64,000 nucleotides of DNA from Henriciella marina DSM 19595 (lineage in GTDB: Bacteria; Pseudomonadota; Alphaproteobacteria; Caulobacterales; Hyphomonadaceae): positions 868,001 to 932,000 of the forward strand of contig NZ_AQXT01000002.1 in NCBI RefSeq assembly GCF_000376805.1, written 5' to 3'. Numbering within the stretch: the stretch's first letter is position 1; every line of letters begins with the position of its first letter. This document shows positions 55,228-64,000 of the stretch, in pieces. The position numbers and the translations under genes are program-made. The notes under the pieces are model-generated. The model had not been told where the DNA came from. It made no database searches and saw only the letters and a program-made list of their open reading frames with translations.

Positions 55228-56448
55228 ATGCTCGAAGGAATTCGCGTTATCGAATACGCCACCTATATGGCAGCCCCTGGCGCAGGCAGTATCCTCAGCG
55301 ACTGGGGCGCTGATGTAATCAAGGTCGAGCCCCCAGGCGGCGACCCGATCCGCAACTTCTTCCGAACGATTGGTACCGACATTCAGGACAATCCGGTCTT
55401 CGATTTCGACAATCGCGGCAAGAAATCCATCGCGCTGGACACGACAACCGAAGAGGGTCGCAAGATCCTGCGCGAGCTGGCAGAGACTGCAGACGTTTTC
55501 CTGACCAATGTGCGCCCCGGCGGCCTGTCTCGCTCCGGTCTGGATTATGAGGGCCTGAAGGCCGTCAATCCAAAGCTCGTCTATTGCAGCCTGACCGGCT
55601 ATGGCCTCGACGGTCCTGATGCGGACAAGCCGGGCTTTGATGTCGCCAGCTTCTGGGCGCGCTCAGGCGTTGCCCGCTCTACCATTCCAAAGGGCGGGGA
55701 ACCCTTCCCCTGCCGCACCGCTTTCGGCGATCATACGACCAGTATCGCGGCGGCTGCTGGCATCTGCGCGGCGCTCGTCGAAGCGGGCAAGACCGGCAAG
55801 GGCAGGCTCGTTGAAGCGTCTCTCCTGCGCACGGCGCTCTTCACGCTCGGCTCTGATTTTGCGATCCAGCTCTTCTTCGGACGGCTTGGCTCCACCAAAC
55901 AGCGCCATGAGCAGATCGTTCCGATCATGAACTTCTTCCGCACCAGCGACGAACACTGGCTCTGCATTGTGGCGCGTCAGGGTAATTCCGACTGGGCCCC
56001 GATCTGCCGTGTCATCGGCCGCGAAGACCTGATTGAGGATGAGCGCTTTTCAACGGCCAAGGCCAGACGGAAGAACAATGCCGAATGCGTCGGCATTCTG
56101 GATGAAGGCTTTGGCGCGCTGACGCGCGATGAGGCAGCCAAACGCCTTGATGAGCACTCTATTGCCTGGGCGCCGGTGCAGACGCTGGCGGAAGCGGCAA
56201 AAGACCCGCAGGTGCATGCAGCGGGCGGCATTGTCGACCTGCCATCGTCTGCCGGAGACGGCTCGACCTTTCAGTCTCCCGCCTCACCGGTCCGCTTTCC
56301 GGGCGCCGATGATGGGCCTAAGGGGCCGTCGCCAAAGTTCGGGCAGCACAGCCGCGAAATCCTCTCTTCGATCGGACGGACCGAAGCAGAGATCACTCAG
56401 TTGCTGGAAGCCGGGGCGGTCTCCGACGGGGCTAGCCCGGCAAAATAG
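55228..56448 (+). CDS. Class III CoA-transferase (CaiB/BaiF family)
   Basis: This 406-residue enzyme moves CoA between carboxylic acids. Family features are VIEYATYMAAPGAGSILSDWGADVIKVE at the N-terminus, the following ALDTTTEEGRKIL segment and NVRPGGLSRSGLDYEGL. The catalytic Asp is likely in KPGFDVASFWARSG. The acids used cannot be read from the sequence. The last 52 nt overlap the 3' end of the convergent M1 aminopeptidase gene. Confidence 0.92.
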   Translation: MLEGIRVIEYATYMAAPGAGSILSDWGADVIKVEPPGGDPIRNFFRTIGTDIQDNPVFDFDNRGKKSIALDTTTEEGRKILRELAETADVFLTNVRPGGLSRSGLDYEGLKAVNPKLVYCSLTGYGLDGPDADKPGFDVASFWARSGVARSTIPKGGEPFPCRTAFGDHTTSIAAAAGICAALVEAGKTGKGRLVEASLLRTALFTLGSDFAIQLFFGRLGSTKQRHEQIVPIMNFFRTSDEHWLCIVARQGNSDWAPICRVIGREDLIEDERFSTAKARRKNNAECVGILDEGFGALTRDEAAKRLDEHSIAWAPVQTLAEAAKDPQVHAAGGIVDLPSSAGDGSTFQSPASPVRFPGADDGPKGPSPKFGQHSREILSSIGRTEAEITQLLEAGAVSDGASPAK

Positions 56449-59129
56449 CGGCGGACCTCGTCGCCCCGTTCGGCCTCCAGTGCGATGCAGAGCTGAATGC
56501 TCTCTCGCGCCTCGGCCAGCGCGCGCTCATAGCCGGGGGCGAGGTCGCCATATTCCTCGAAGAGGGCATCAAGCTCACTGATCGCGGCTGGCGTGCAGAG
56601 CTCCGCCGCCATGCGGGGTGTTGACCGCGGCCTTTGACCTGGGATGCGGGTGACGAATTCAGGATAGTTCGACTGCAACCATCGCCATGCACCCACCTGC
56701 GTCTCGGTCTGGCGCATCTGTCCATACATAACCGAGTAGGTTTCTCGCGTTCCAAGCTTTCCAGACATGGAGAGATCCAGGATGACCGGTAGAAGCGCCG
56801 GATCATTGTTCTGGCCAATCGCATAGGCGACCGATTGTTCAAAGGTCGGGTCGTCAATCTCCGAAAGCGAGACGATCATCGCCTCAAGGAAGGGTTCTCC
56901 GCCTTCCTGCAGGCCGATTGCGAGCGCTGTGGAAAAGTCATCACTCGTCAGAGGGCGCACCTCGCCGCGAACGGGAAGCCCGACATAGGCATTCGCCGCG
57001 CGGGCGAATTCGGACCTTAGCTCTTCATCATTGCCGCTTCGAGCTAGAAAGGCCTCCAGACGGGAGGCGATAATCTGGTCGCGCTCCAGTTCGGAGTCCC
57101 CAATCGCTGCAAGACGGGGGCGGAAAACGCGAGTAATTTCTGCCGCGATGCCGGTGCGGGCTGCCTCGTCGCCTGATGCCGCCCTGTAGAGATCAGAATA
57201 GGTGCGAACCGCCTCTTCGACGACCTGGCGTTCGGCATGCAGGGCACCCGCATTCGTAATCGCCATCAGTGTCGGCAAGGAAAGACCTCCAGCCTGGAAA
57301 CTTGCCCGCGCACTATCGATGGCAACCATGGCTTCACCGGGCTCAAGCGACGCGAAATTAACCGCCAGCAGTGCCCACTGGGCCTCTGGCAAGGTAAAGC
57401 GCCAATAGCCGGCCCCCGCCGCATTTGGCATGATCCAGTCTGGGCAGGTCTCAAACCCATCAAACGAAAGCGTGGTCTGCTGATCGCTCATCATTGTGCA
57501 GACACGCTCGCGCGTCTCACCACTTGCCGCGATCATGCAGAAAGGCACGGTCCAGCGCCGGCTTTCCTCAATTGGGCTGCCGAGCGGCTGATAGCGGCTC
57601 TGCGACAGGGACACCTCTGGGGTCTGGTCTTCGCGGCATTGCAGACGCGTATCAATGACCGGCAGACCGGACTGTTCGACAAAGCTGCGAAACGCCGTGG
57701 TCAGGTCTGGCTCATTGGTTTCCTGTGCTATGATCTCGAAGAAATCCGGGCTGTCGGCCACGCCATCCTCGAACCGCTCAATATAGCGGCCGAGTGCAGG
57801 CCGGAATGTCTCAGCGCCGAAATAGGAATCGACCATCGCGATAACCGCAAGGCCCTTGTCATATGTGATGGAGTCGTAGGCGTTGCGGATATCTTCATTC
57901 AACGTGATCGGTTCACGAACCGCGCGGGCACTCGCCAAGCTATCGAGGCTCATCGCATCGACGCTGTCGGCCACCGAATCCAGCTCGTATCCACCATCAG
58001 GCTCCAGATCGGACAATACGATACCGGTGGCCCAGCTCGAAAACGCCTCTTTCAGCCAGAGATCATCCCACCAGGGCGGCGTGACGAGATCGCCGAACCA
58101 CATATGAGCGATCTCGTGGCTGTGGATGTTGAGAAGCGCGCGGCGCGCGGCCGGGCCGCTGGACGGACCATAGAGTATCCGGCTTTCACGATAGGTAATC
58201 GCCGCCGCAAGCTCCGTGGCCCCGCTCAGCCATTGCGGCGCGGCAATGATATCGAGCTTCTCATATGGGTATGGTACGCCGAGTTCCCTTTCAAAGAAGG
58301 CGATCATCGGCTCTGTCATCATCAGCGCGTAGGAGATTTCATTCCCCTTGCCGGCCCGCGTATACCCGGTCAGCGGAATTGAGACGTCACGAACGGCATT
58401 GGGTGCAAGCGGCGGTCCATCAACCTCGTCGAATGGACCGACAGCGAACGAAAGAAGATAGGTCGGCAAAGGCCGCGTCTGCTTGAACGTGATCCGTTTA
58501 AGCCCCTCATCTTCCAGTATTTCTTCGCGCTCAACCGGTGTGTTCGCAATGGCGAGGTCATCCACACGAACGGTCAGTGTCGTGTCGAACGGCGCCTTGA
58601 ATTTCGGCTCATCAAATCCGGGCATGAACCGGCGGGCCTGAATGCTCTCTGATTTGGCCAGCGCGTAGGATTCGCCCTGCTCCTCGACTTTGAAAAGGCC
58701 CGCAAGATTGGCGTCGAAAGGCGCGGTGTAGTCGATAGCGACCCGGACGCTGCCCGGGTTTACTCGGCGCGGAAAATTGATCCACGCAACACCCGAATTC
58801 AGGACATCCCGCCATGTCGCCTTTTCGTCGCTCAGCAGGCCACCCGATACGCGAAGGCTTCGTATTTCCAAGCCCTGACCATGCAGCCAGAAGCCGTCAG
58901 CAGGCTGGTCAAATTCCACGTCGATCGTGACCGTCCCGCCAAAGCGCGCTTTCGAAGGGTCGATGGTCAGGTCGATATCATAGCCGGTGGGGCGAACACC
59001 GCCGGGAAGCGGCCCCCGGGGAGCACGTTCATAGAGGTCGGCGAGTTCAGGTTGCTTCTGGCGGGGCGTCGGGCCGCAAGCGGCAACGCCAAGAACGAGT
59101 GCGAAGCAAAGAAAAGAGAGACGCTTCAT
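56397..59129 (-). CDS. M1 family aminopeptidase lipoprotein with atypical GAMEN motif
   Basis: This 910-residue exported peptidase has a signal ending AAC (Cys18) and the M1 fold. The zinc site is intact: HEIAH at 338-342 and Glu361 in KEAFSSW. The exopeptidase motif GxMEN, which binds the substrate N-terminus, reads GATEL (303-307), keeping only Gly and Glu. The chain continues with an ERAP1_C-like helical domain. It should be a periplasmic aminopeptidase; altered specificity is possible. It overlaps the CoA-transferase gene by 52 nt at the 3' end. Confidence 0.92.
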   Translation of the reverse strand: MKRLSFLCFALVLGVAACGPTPRQKQPELADLYERAPRGPLPGGVRPTGYDIDLTIDPSKARFGGTVTIDVEFDQPADGFWLHGQGLEIRSLRVSGGLLSDEKATWRDVLNSGVAWINFPRRVNPGSVRVAIDYTAPFDANLAGLFKVEEQGESYALAKSESIQARRFMPGFDEPKFKAPFDTTLTVRVDDLAIANTPVEREEILEDEGLKRITFKQTRPLPTYLLSFAVGPFDEVDGPPLAPNAVRDVSIPLTGYTRAGKGNEISYALMMTEPMIAFFERELGVPYPYEKLDIIAAPQWLSGATELAAAITYRESRILYGPSSGPAARRALLNIHSHEIAHMWFGDLVTPPWWDDLWLKEAFSSWATGIVLSDLEPDGGYELDSVADSVDAMSLDSLASARAVREPITLNEDIRNAYDSITYDKGLAVIAMVDSYFGAETFRPALGRYIERFEDGVADSPDFFEIIAQETNEPDLTTAFRSFVEQSGLPVIDTRLQCREDQTPEVSLSQSRYQPLGSPIEESRRWTVPFCMIAASGETRERVCTMMSDQQTTLSFDGFETCPDWIMPNAAGAGYWRFTLPEAQWALLAVNFASLEPGEAMVAIDSARASFQAGGLSLPTLMAITNAGALHAERQVVEEAVRTYSDLYRAASGDEAARTGIAAEITRVFRPRLAAIGDSELERDQIIASRLEAFLARSGNDEELRSEFARAANAYVGLPVRGEVRPLTSDDFSTALAIGLQEGGEPFLEAMIVSLSEIDDPTFEQSVAYAIGQNNDPALLPVILDLSMSGKLGTRETYSVMYGQMRQTETQVGAWRWLQSNYPEFVTRIPGQRPRSTPRMAAELCTPAAISELDALFEEYGDLAPGYERALAEARESIQLCIALEAERGDEVRRYFAGLAPSETAPASSN

Positions 59130-59275
59130 GAAGAAACCCTAATGACCTTCTCTAAGCCATAAGAGCGCCGGACCGCTTGCGTCACCCGGAAAAGACCCTC
59201 AGCACTGCGATTACCCACGCCTATTTTGCCTGCCCACGCATGGCGCCCAGCCTGAATCGGTCCTATAAGGCGCGC

Positions 59276-60055
59276 ATGAAAATCGCGACCTGGAACGTCA
59301 ATTCAATCAAGGCCCGCATGGCCACCGTGATCGAGGTCCTGAAGGCTATCGACGCAGATGTCGTGTGCCTGCAGGAAATCAAATGCGAGACCGATAATTT
59401 CCCGTATCTGGAGATCGAGGAGCTTGGCTATAATTGTGCGGTTCATGGCCAGAAGAGCTATAATGGCGTCGCCCTCCTGTCCCGGTATCCGCTTGAGGAT
59501 GTCATCACCGGCCTGCCGGGCAATGAAAATGACGACCAGGCCCGGTATATAGAAGCCCTCATTCTCGCGGACCGGCCCGTTCGCGTGGGCGGTTTGTACC
59601 TGCCCAATGGCAACCCTGCGCCGGGCGACAAATACGACTACAAGCTGAACTGGATGAAGCATCTCAAGGCGCATGCCGAGGCCCAGTTAAAGCTTGAAGA
59701 GTCCTTCGTGCTGGCAGGCGACTATAACGTCATTCCGCGCGATGAAGACTGCTGGGATATCGCGGTTTGGCGCGACGATGCGCTGGCACTCCAAAACACA
59801 CGAGACGCCTTTAGAGAGCTCAAATGGCTGGGCCTGACTGAAGCGTATGAAGCTGCCGACGGACGCGCGCATCAATATAGTTTCTGGGACTATCAGGGGG
59901 GCGCCTGGCAGAAAGACCATGGCATCCGGATCGACCATCTTCTGCTCTCACCGCAGGCGGCTGACCGGCTGCAGGGCGTCGAGATCTACAAGAAAGCCCG
60001 GGAGCTGGAAAAACCGTCAGATCATGTGCCCGTGATCGCAGAGCTCGCAGACTGA
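59276..60055 (+). CDS. xth: Exodeoxyribonuclease III
   Basis: This 259-residue AP endonuclease of the ExoIII family acts at abasic sites. Catalytic features are NVNSIKAR, CLQEIK with the metal-binding Glu, the GDYNVIP segment with Asp and Asn, and the C-terminal RIDHLLLS and SDHVPVIAEL. The ATG at 59276 gives the family N-terminus MKIATWNVNSI; the frame is open upstream. It is divergent from the M1 gene. With the two UDGs it completes a base-excision repair set. Confidence 0.95.
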   Translation: MKIATWNVNSIKARMATVIEVLKAIDADVVCLQEIKCETDNFPYLEIEELGYNCAVHGQKSYNGVALLSRYPLEDVITGLPGNENDDQARYIEALILADRPVRVGGLYLPNGNPAPGDKYDYKLNWMKHLKAHAEAQLKLEESFVLAGDYNVIPRDEDCWDIAVWRDDALALQNTRDAFRELKWLGLTEAYEAADGRAHQYSFWDYQGGAWQKDHGIRIDHLLLSPQAADRLQGVEIYKKARELEKPSDHVPVIAELAD

Positions 60056-60064
60056 CAGTCAGGG

Positions 60065-60445
60065 TCAGTCGCTCGCGCAATGCCTATTATAGACGCTCAC
60101 TCTCTCATTCACGTTCGCAACAGCCTCCTGAAGCTCCGCTTCAATCGACCTCAGCTTTGACTTGGACGCATCATAGGCGACCTTCGCCTGGTCAGCGCGC
60201 ATTGCATGGTCTGCGCTGAAATTGCGAACTGTCTGGGCGTCCTCCCAGGCATCACCCGCCGCTTCGAGCTCTGGAACAACCGCGTTGCGTTCGGCTTTGA
60301 GTTCCAGTGCTGCCTGCCGCGCCGTCTCAATCGAGGCGGCCTGCTTTGAGCAGCTTTCATACGCAAAGGCGTTCGGCGCGGCTGCTGCCGTGGAAACAAC
60401 AGCCAAAGCGGCGACCATGGGCAGTAAGTATTTCAACTTGATCAT
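60065..60445 (-). CDS. Small secreted coiled-coil protein of unknown function
   Basis: This 126-residue protein has a signal peptide (YLLPMVAALAVVSTAAAAPNAFA) and a mature region of about 100 residues that is highly helical and Ala/Glu-rich, with predicted coiled coil. Two cysteines, near the start of the mature part and at the C-terminus, could form a disulfide. I recognise no family. It is convergent with xth, 9 nt apart. It could be a periplasmic chaperone-like or structural protein. Confidence 0.65.
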   Translation of the reverse strand: MIKLKYLLPMVAALAVVSTAAAAPNAFAYESCSKQAASIETARQAALELKAERNAVVPELEAAGDAWEDAQTVRNFSADHAMRADQAKVAYDASKSKLRSIEAELQEAVANVNERVSVYNRHCASD

Positions 60446-60529
60446 CCTCTCAGACTAGCCGGACAAGGCTGAATTCTCGCTGAACGGATTGACCATTTCA
60501 TGGCCGCAATCTGCAGATTCGACGACAGA

Positions 60530-62257
60530 TCAGAGATCTGCGTAGACGTGCCGCTCGCCCTCGAAGCCTTCATGCGTGACGGCGCCTTTATGCGCAGGGC
60601 CTACGAGCTTGGAGAACTTCGCAAGCGCGCCTGAGCCATAGCGGGTAATACGAGGCGCCCAGTCCTTGCGGCGCGTTTCAAGCTCGGCGTCGCTGACCTC
60701 CAGGTCGATCGTACCGGCTTCGGCGTCGATCGAGATCATGTCGCCATCCTTGATAAGCCCGATCGGGCCGCCTTCCTGGGCTTCCGGGCCGACATGGCCG
60801 ATACAGAACCCGCGCGTGGCCCCGGAGAACCGACCATCCGTGATGAGCGCCACCTTGTCGCCCATGCCCTGTCCGTAAATCGCGGCCGTGGTCGACAACA
60901 TCTCGCGCATGCCAGGGCCGCCTTTTGCCCCTTCATAACGGATAATCAGAACGTCGCCCTCGTTGTAATCCCTTGTTTCTACAGCTTTGAAGCAGGCTTC
61001 TTCGCCATCGAACACACGCGCTGGACCGCGGAACTTCAGGGAATGAAGCCCGGCCACCTTAACGATGGCACCATCAGGAGCGAGCGAGCCCCAGAGCCCC
61101 ACCACGCCGCCTGACTTGGTGATGGGCTTGCCGGCCGGGTAGATGACTTTCTGTTCGGGGTTCCAGGTGACCTCTTCAAGGTTTTCGGCCCAGGTCTTGC
61201 CGGTTACGGTCATGCAGTCGCCATGGATAAGCCCTTCTTCGTGAAGGGTTTTCATGAGCATCGGCACGCCGCCTGCTTCGCCGAAATCCTTGGCGACATA
61301 TTCGCCGCCGGGCTTGAGGGACGCGATATAGGGGGTCTTCTCGAAGATGCGGGCGACGTCTTTCAATTCAAAATCGACACCACACTCATTTGCCATGGCT
61401 GGCAGGTGCAGCGCGGCATTCGTCGAGCCGCCCGTCGCGGCGACAACAATGGCTGCATTTTCAAAGGCTTCGCGGGTACAGATGTCGCGCGGACGCAGAT
61501 TGCTCTCGATCAGGCGCATCACGGCTTCACCGGAGGCAACGGCATACTCATCGCGGTTCGCATAAGGCGCCGGCAGAGCCGAGGACAGTGGGAGCGCGAG
61601 ACCGATCGCTTCGGAGACGCAAGCCATTGTATTTGCAGTAAATTGACCGCCGCAGGCCCCGTCGCCCGGACAAGCGATTTTCTCCAGCGCGTGGAGCTTC
61701 TCCTCGGTCATGTCATTATTGCCGGCTGCATGGGCGCCAACAGCTTCGAAAACGTCGAGAACGGTGACGTCTTTTCCTTCAAAACGGCCCGGCAGGATGG
61801 AGCCGCCATAGAGGAAGACCGACGGTACGTTGAGGCGCAGCATCGCCATCATCATGCCCGGCAGCGACTTGTCACACCCTGCAACGCCGACGAGCGCATC
61901 ATAGCCGTGGCCGCGCATGGTGAGCTCGACGGAATCTGCAATGACTTCGCGCGAAACGAGCGATGAGCGCATGCCTTCATGGCCCATGGCGATGCCGTCT
62001 GTAACCGTGATGGTACAGAATTCACGCGGGGTGCCATCACCGGCCTTTACGCCTTCGGACACCGCATGGGCCTGACGCATCAGGGCGGTGTTACAGGGGG
62101 CGGCCTCATTCCAACAGGACGCGACGCCGACGAAGGGCTTCTTGATGTCCTTGGTCGACAGGCCCATCGCGTAATAATAGCTGCGATGCGGGGCGCGGGC
62201 CGGGCCTTCGGTGACGTGGCGCGACGGCAGGCGTGACTTGTCCCAGGTCTTGCTCAT
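60530..62257 (-). CDS. ilvD: Dihydroxy-acid dehydratase
   Basis: IlvD makes 2-oxo acids from dihydroxyacids in branched-chain amino acid synthesis. The 575 residues contain the Fe-S cluster cysteines in APCN (Cys55), AGCDKS (Cys128) and GDGACGG (Cys202), and the DGRFSGATRG motif. The ATG at 62257 follows AGGAG. A phased array of CACCG repeats lies about 125 bp upstream. Confidence 0.96.
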   Translation of the reverse strand: MSKTWDKSRLPSRHVTEGPARAPHRSYYYAMGLSTKDIKKPFVGVASCWNEAAPCNTALMRQAHAVSEGVKAGDGTPREFCTITVTDGIAMGHEGMRSSLVSREVIADSVELTMRGHGYDALVGVAGCDKSLPGMMMAMLRLNVPSVFLYGGSILPGRFEGKDVTVLDVFEAVGAHAAGNNDMTEEKLHALEKIACPGDGACGGQFTANTMACVSEAIGLALPLSSALPAPYANRDEYAVASGEAVMRLIESNLRPRDICTREAFENAAIVVAATGGSTNAALHLPAMANECGVDFELKDVARIFEKTPYIASLKPGGEYVAKDFGEAGGVPMLMKTLHEEGLIHGDCMTVTGKTWAENLEEVTWNPEQKVIYPAGKPITKSGGVVGLWGSLAPDGAIVKVAGLHSLKFRGPARVFDGEEACFKAVETRDYNEGDVLIIRYEGAKGGPGMREMLSTTAAIYGQGMGDKVALITDGRFSGATRGFCIGHVGPEAQEGGPIGLIKDGDMISIDAEAGTIDLEVSDAELETRRKDWAPRITRYGSGALAKFSKLVGPAHKGAVTHEGFEGERHVYADL

Positions 62258-62383
62258 TTCGCGGGCTCCTAAAGCTTGATCTTGGATGATCTGATAGAAG
62301 CCCGTCCCGGTTGAGGCTAGGGGTCGGCAGCGAATTTCCGCCGGAAAGTGTGCGAAAAATTCTGCCCTTTTGTCCTTAAATCA

Positions 62384-62422
62384 CGGTGCAGTGACGGTGT
62401 ACTAGCGGTGTTTTTGCCGGTG
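62384..62422 (-). repeat. Phased array: four CACCG repeats at 11, 11 and 12 bp, upstream of ilvD
   Basis: On the plus strand CGGTG begins at 62384, 62395, 62406 and 62418. On the minus strand, which is the ilvD coding direction, these are [AG]CACCG in each unit. The core and orientation relative to the gene match the array upstream of the NAD(P)HX dehydratase gene (16591-16634). The array sits 127 to 165 bp before the ilvD ATG. Confidence 0.65.
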
Positions 62423-62443
62423 CCGCGCAAACTCCGCGCAAAT

Positions 62444-62980
62444 TTATTCCAATTTCAGCCGCATAAGGAATTCGAGATCGAGGTGTTTTCCGACCGGGAA
62501 GTCAAACTCTCCCACTTTCTCAAAGCCATGTCGCTCATAAAGCCTGCGCGCATCTTCGTTTCCGGAAAATACACTCAGATAGAGTTCTGGCGCTTGAGAG
62601 ATCCTCGCCCACTCCACGGCTTCACCGATGAAATGGGAGCCGAGCCCCCTGCCCTGAAGCGGGGTGTCGACATAGACCCGCATCAGCTCCACTGCGCCGT
62701 CTTCGGCGTCGTCGGCCGGCAGCTCCAGCGGCGAGCAGACGAGATAGGCACCGAGCGCGCCGTCTGGCAGCGCGGCCACCCGGACCAGGTAGTCCGGGCT
62801 GTCGATCATATGAGCGTAGAACGTCTGTGCGTGAGCCTCTTCAAGATAGGCGTCGAGATCGGCCTTGGCATAAAGATGACCGAACTTCTCAAGAAAGGTC
62901 CGCTGGCCGAGTTCTTCGAGCGCAGCCGCGTCGCCGGGAACAGCAGCGCGGATAGTAACACCTGTGAGATCAGCTGACAT
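62444..62980 (-). CDS. GNAT family N-acetyltransferase
   Basis: This is a 178-residue acetyltransferase with the start at ATG 62980; the frame is open to 63013. The acetyl-CoA-binding loop VDTPLQGRGLGSHFIGEAVEW and the C-terminal NEDARRLYERHGFEKVGEF are typical. The substrate is unknown. Its 3' end lies about 20 bp from the CACCG array. Confidence 0.88.
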   Translation of the reverse strand: MSADLTGVTIRAAVPGDAAALEELGQRTFLEKFGHLYAKADLDAYLEEAHAQTFYAHMIDSPDYLVRVAALPDGALGAYLVCSPLELPADDAEDGAVELMRVYVDTPLQGRGLGSHFIGEAVEWARISQAPELYLSVFSGNEDARRLYERHGFEKVGEFDFPVGKHLDLEFLMRLKLE

Positions 62981-63058
62981 ATCAACGGCCTCTTTGTTAC
63001 GGGCTGTGCTCAAAAGATGCGGCGTCTGCCTGATGGACGGCTCATCCCGGCAGCGTGA

Positions 63059-63991
63059 TTACTTGCCAGCCTCAAAGATGGCCGTTTCCAGCGTGCCGTC
63101 CGCGTCCATCATGCCGCGATACATGCCCTTGGAGTTGAAGACATAGGCGAACTCGCCCTCGCCGCCCATGACGATGACGCCGCCGTCGCCGCCGAGGTCT
63201 GCGACCTGGGCCAGCGCGTTCTCAGCGGCCGTTTGGATGCCTTCACCGGCGAGTTCGACGCGTGAACAGATCGTCTTGGCGACGCCAACGCGGATGAAGT
63301 ACTCGCCGTGGCCGGTGGCGGAGACTGCGCAGACACCGTTCTGGGCATAGGTAGCCGCGCCGATGAGCGGTGCGTCGCCAATGCGGCCGTGCATCTTGGC
63401 GGTCATGCCGCCCGTTGTGGTCGCGGCGGCCAGATTACCGTTCTGGTCGATGGCAACGGCGCCAACAGTGCCGTGTCGGTCAGCATCCGTGCGCTCACGC
63501 GTTTCCAGAACGCGGTCGAGCGCCTCTACGCGCCGATCGGTTGTGAAGTAGTCATTCTCGACAAGCTCCAGACCGACAGATCCGGCAAAACTATCGGCGC
63601 CCTCGCCTGCAAACATCACGTGTTCGGACTGGTCCATGACGGCGCGGGCGGCGAGGATGGGGTTCTTGACGCGTGTGACGCCAGCGACGGAGCCCGCATC
63701 GCGCTGGTTGCCTTCCATGATGGAGGCATCAAGCTCATGCATGCGGTCGGCGGTCATGACGGCGCCGTAGCCTGCATTAAAGAGCAGGTCGTCTTCCATT
63801 GTGAGAACGGCGGCCTGCACGGCATCGAGCGATGACCCGCCATTTGAGAGAATGCCAGCACCTGCCTGAAGCGCGGCTTCGAGCGCGGCTGTGTAGGCCG
63901 CTTCCTGCTCATCGGAGAGGTTCTCGCGCAGGATGACACCTGCCCCGCCATGAATGACGATCCGCCAGTCCGGCCGCTGCGCTGTGGCCAT
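63059..63991 (-). CDS. Isoaspartyl peptidase/plant-type L-asparaginase (Ntn hydrolase)
   Basis: This 310-residue threonine-dependent hydrolase is made as one chain that self-cleaves before Thr175 in DRHGTVGAVA. The N-terminal block VIHGGAG and the later GDAPLIGAATYAQNGVCAVSATGHGE fit the family. It removes isoaspartyl residues from peptides and hydrolyses asparagine. The start at 63991 is near the window edge but gives the canonical N-terminus. Confidence 0.94.
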   Translation of the reverse strand: MATAQRPDWRIVIHGGAGVILRENLSDEQEAAYTAALEAALQAGAGILSNGGSSLDAVQAAVLTMEDDLLFNAGYGAVMTADRMHELDASIMEGNQRDAGSVAGVTRVKNPILAARAVMDQSEHVMFAGEGADSFAGSVGLELVENDYFTTDRRVEALDRVLETRERTDADRHGTVGAVAIDQNGNLAAATTTGGMTAKMHGRIGDAPLIGAATYAQNGVCAVSATGHGEYFIRVGVAKTICSRVELAGEGIQTAAENALAQVADLGGDGGVIVMGGEGEFAYVFNSKGMYRGMMDADGTLETAIFEAGK

Positions 63992-64000
63992 GTCGGTCTC

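Noticed and set aside
57237-58382. Open frame of 381 codons antisense to the M1 aminopeptidase gene
   Set aside because: The M1 motifs are intact on the other strand; the antisense product has no family pattern.

Overview
The window is a gene-dense, GC-rich piece of an alphaproteobacterial chromosome, made almost entirely of core genes. Several features point to this class: a Coq4-type ubiquinone protein, the rpoZ-rsh...acpS-rnc-era-recO block, an LdtR-like MarR regulator, a DUF2336 protein, an extensin-like peptidase and a Bpt leucyltransferase. The many lipoprotein peptidases, the MotB-like and PilZ proteins and the overall gene set suggest the Hyphomonadaceae/Caulobacterales side of the class. 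That placement is inference. I see no prophage, insertion sequence, CRISPR array or integrase. No gene-free stretch exceeds about 300 bp; the longest is about 255 bp, at 20259-20513.

Layout. 1-8.0 kb: a lipoprotein running off the left edge, a uracil-DNA glycosylase-family protein, pirin, an M28 lipoprotein peptidase, RlmJ, an orphan membrane histidine kinase, and an FAD oxidoreductase with a hotdog thioesterase. 8.1-19.2 kb: a 27-residue membrane miniprotein, tRNA-Val, then lon, clpX, clpP, glnA and glnB on the minus strand. A divergent set follows: coq4, a SixA-like phosphatase, NAD(P)HX dehydratase, tRNA-Leu and trigger factor. 19.2-29 kb: secreted/envelope proteins (SdrD_B-like, cytochrome c, beta-barrel), MarR, PilZ, GNAT, hemB, dacB, DUF1801, DUF389, a beta-hydroxyacid dehydrogenase and a MotB-like protein. 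29-36 kb: an SLC13 transporter, bpt, a TakP-type TRAP transporter and lemA. 36-48.5 kb: parC, an extensin-like peptidase, the minus-strand run rpoZ-rsh-pyrE-acpS-rnc-era-recO, then NYN, UDG and parE. 48.5-64 kb: a JmjC/cupin-like protein, two coupled amidohydrolases, Nudix, a degenerate EAL protein, DUF2336, a class III CoA-transferase, an M1 aminopeptidase, xthA, a small secreted protein, ilvD, GNAT and a plant-type asparaginase.

Functional themes are proteolysis and protein quality control (tig, clpP, clpX, lon, Bpt N-end tagging, M28, M1 and isoaspartyl peptidases), nitrogen control (glnB/glnA), stringent response and RNA maturation (rpoZ, rsh, rnc, era), and DNA topology and repair (parC, parE, recO, xthA, two UDGs).

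The signal least explained by known features is a phased array of CACCG pentamers at about 11-bp spacing. It occurs twice, in the same orientation relative to the downstream gene: ahead of the NAD(P)HX dehydratase gene (16591-16634) and ahead of ilvD (62384-62422). It looks like a binding site for a protein that binds tandem repeats in phase with the DNA helix. Other items to check are a catalytically dead amidohydrolase coupled to a live one, a fully degenerate EAL protein, and a perfect 14-bp palindrome between glnB and coq4.
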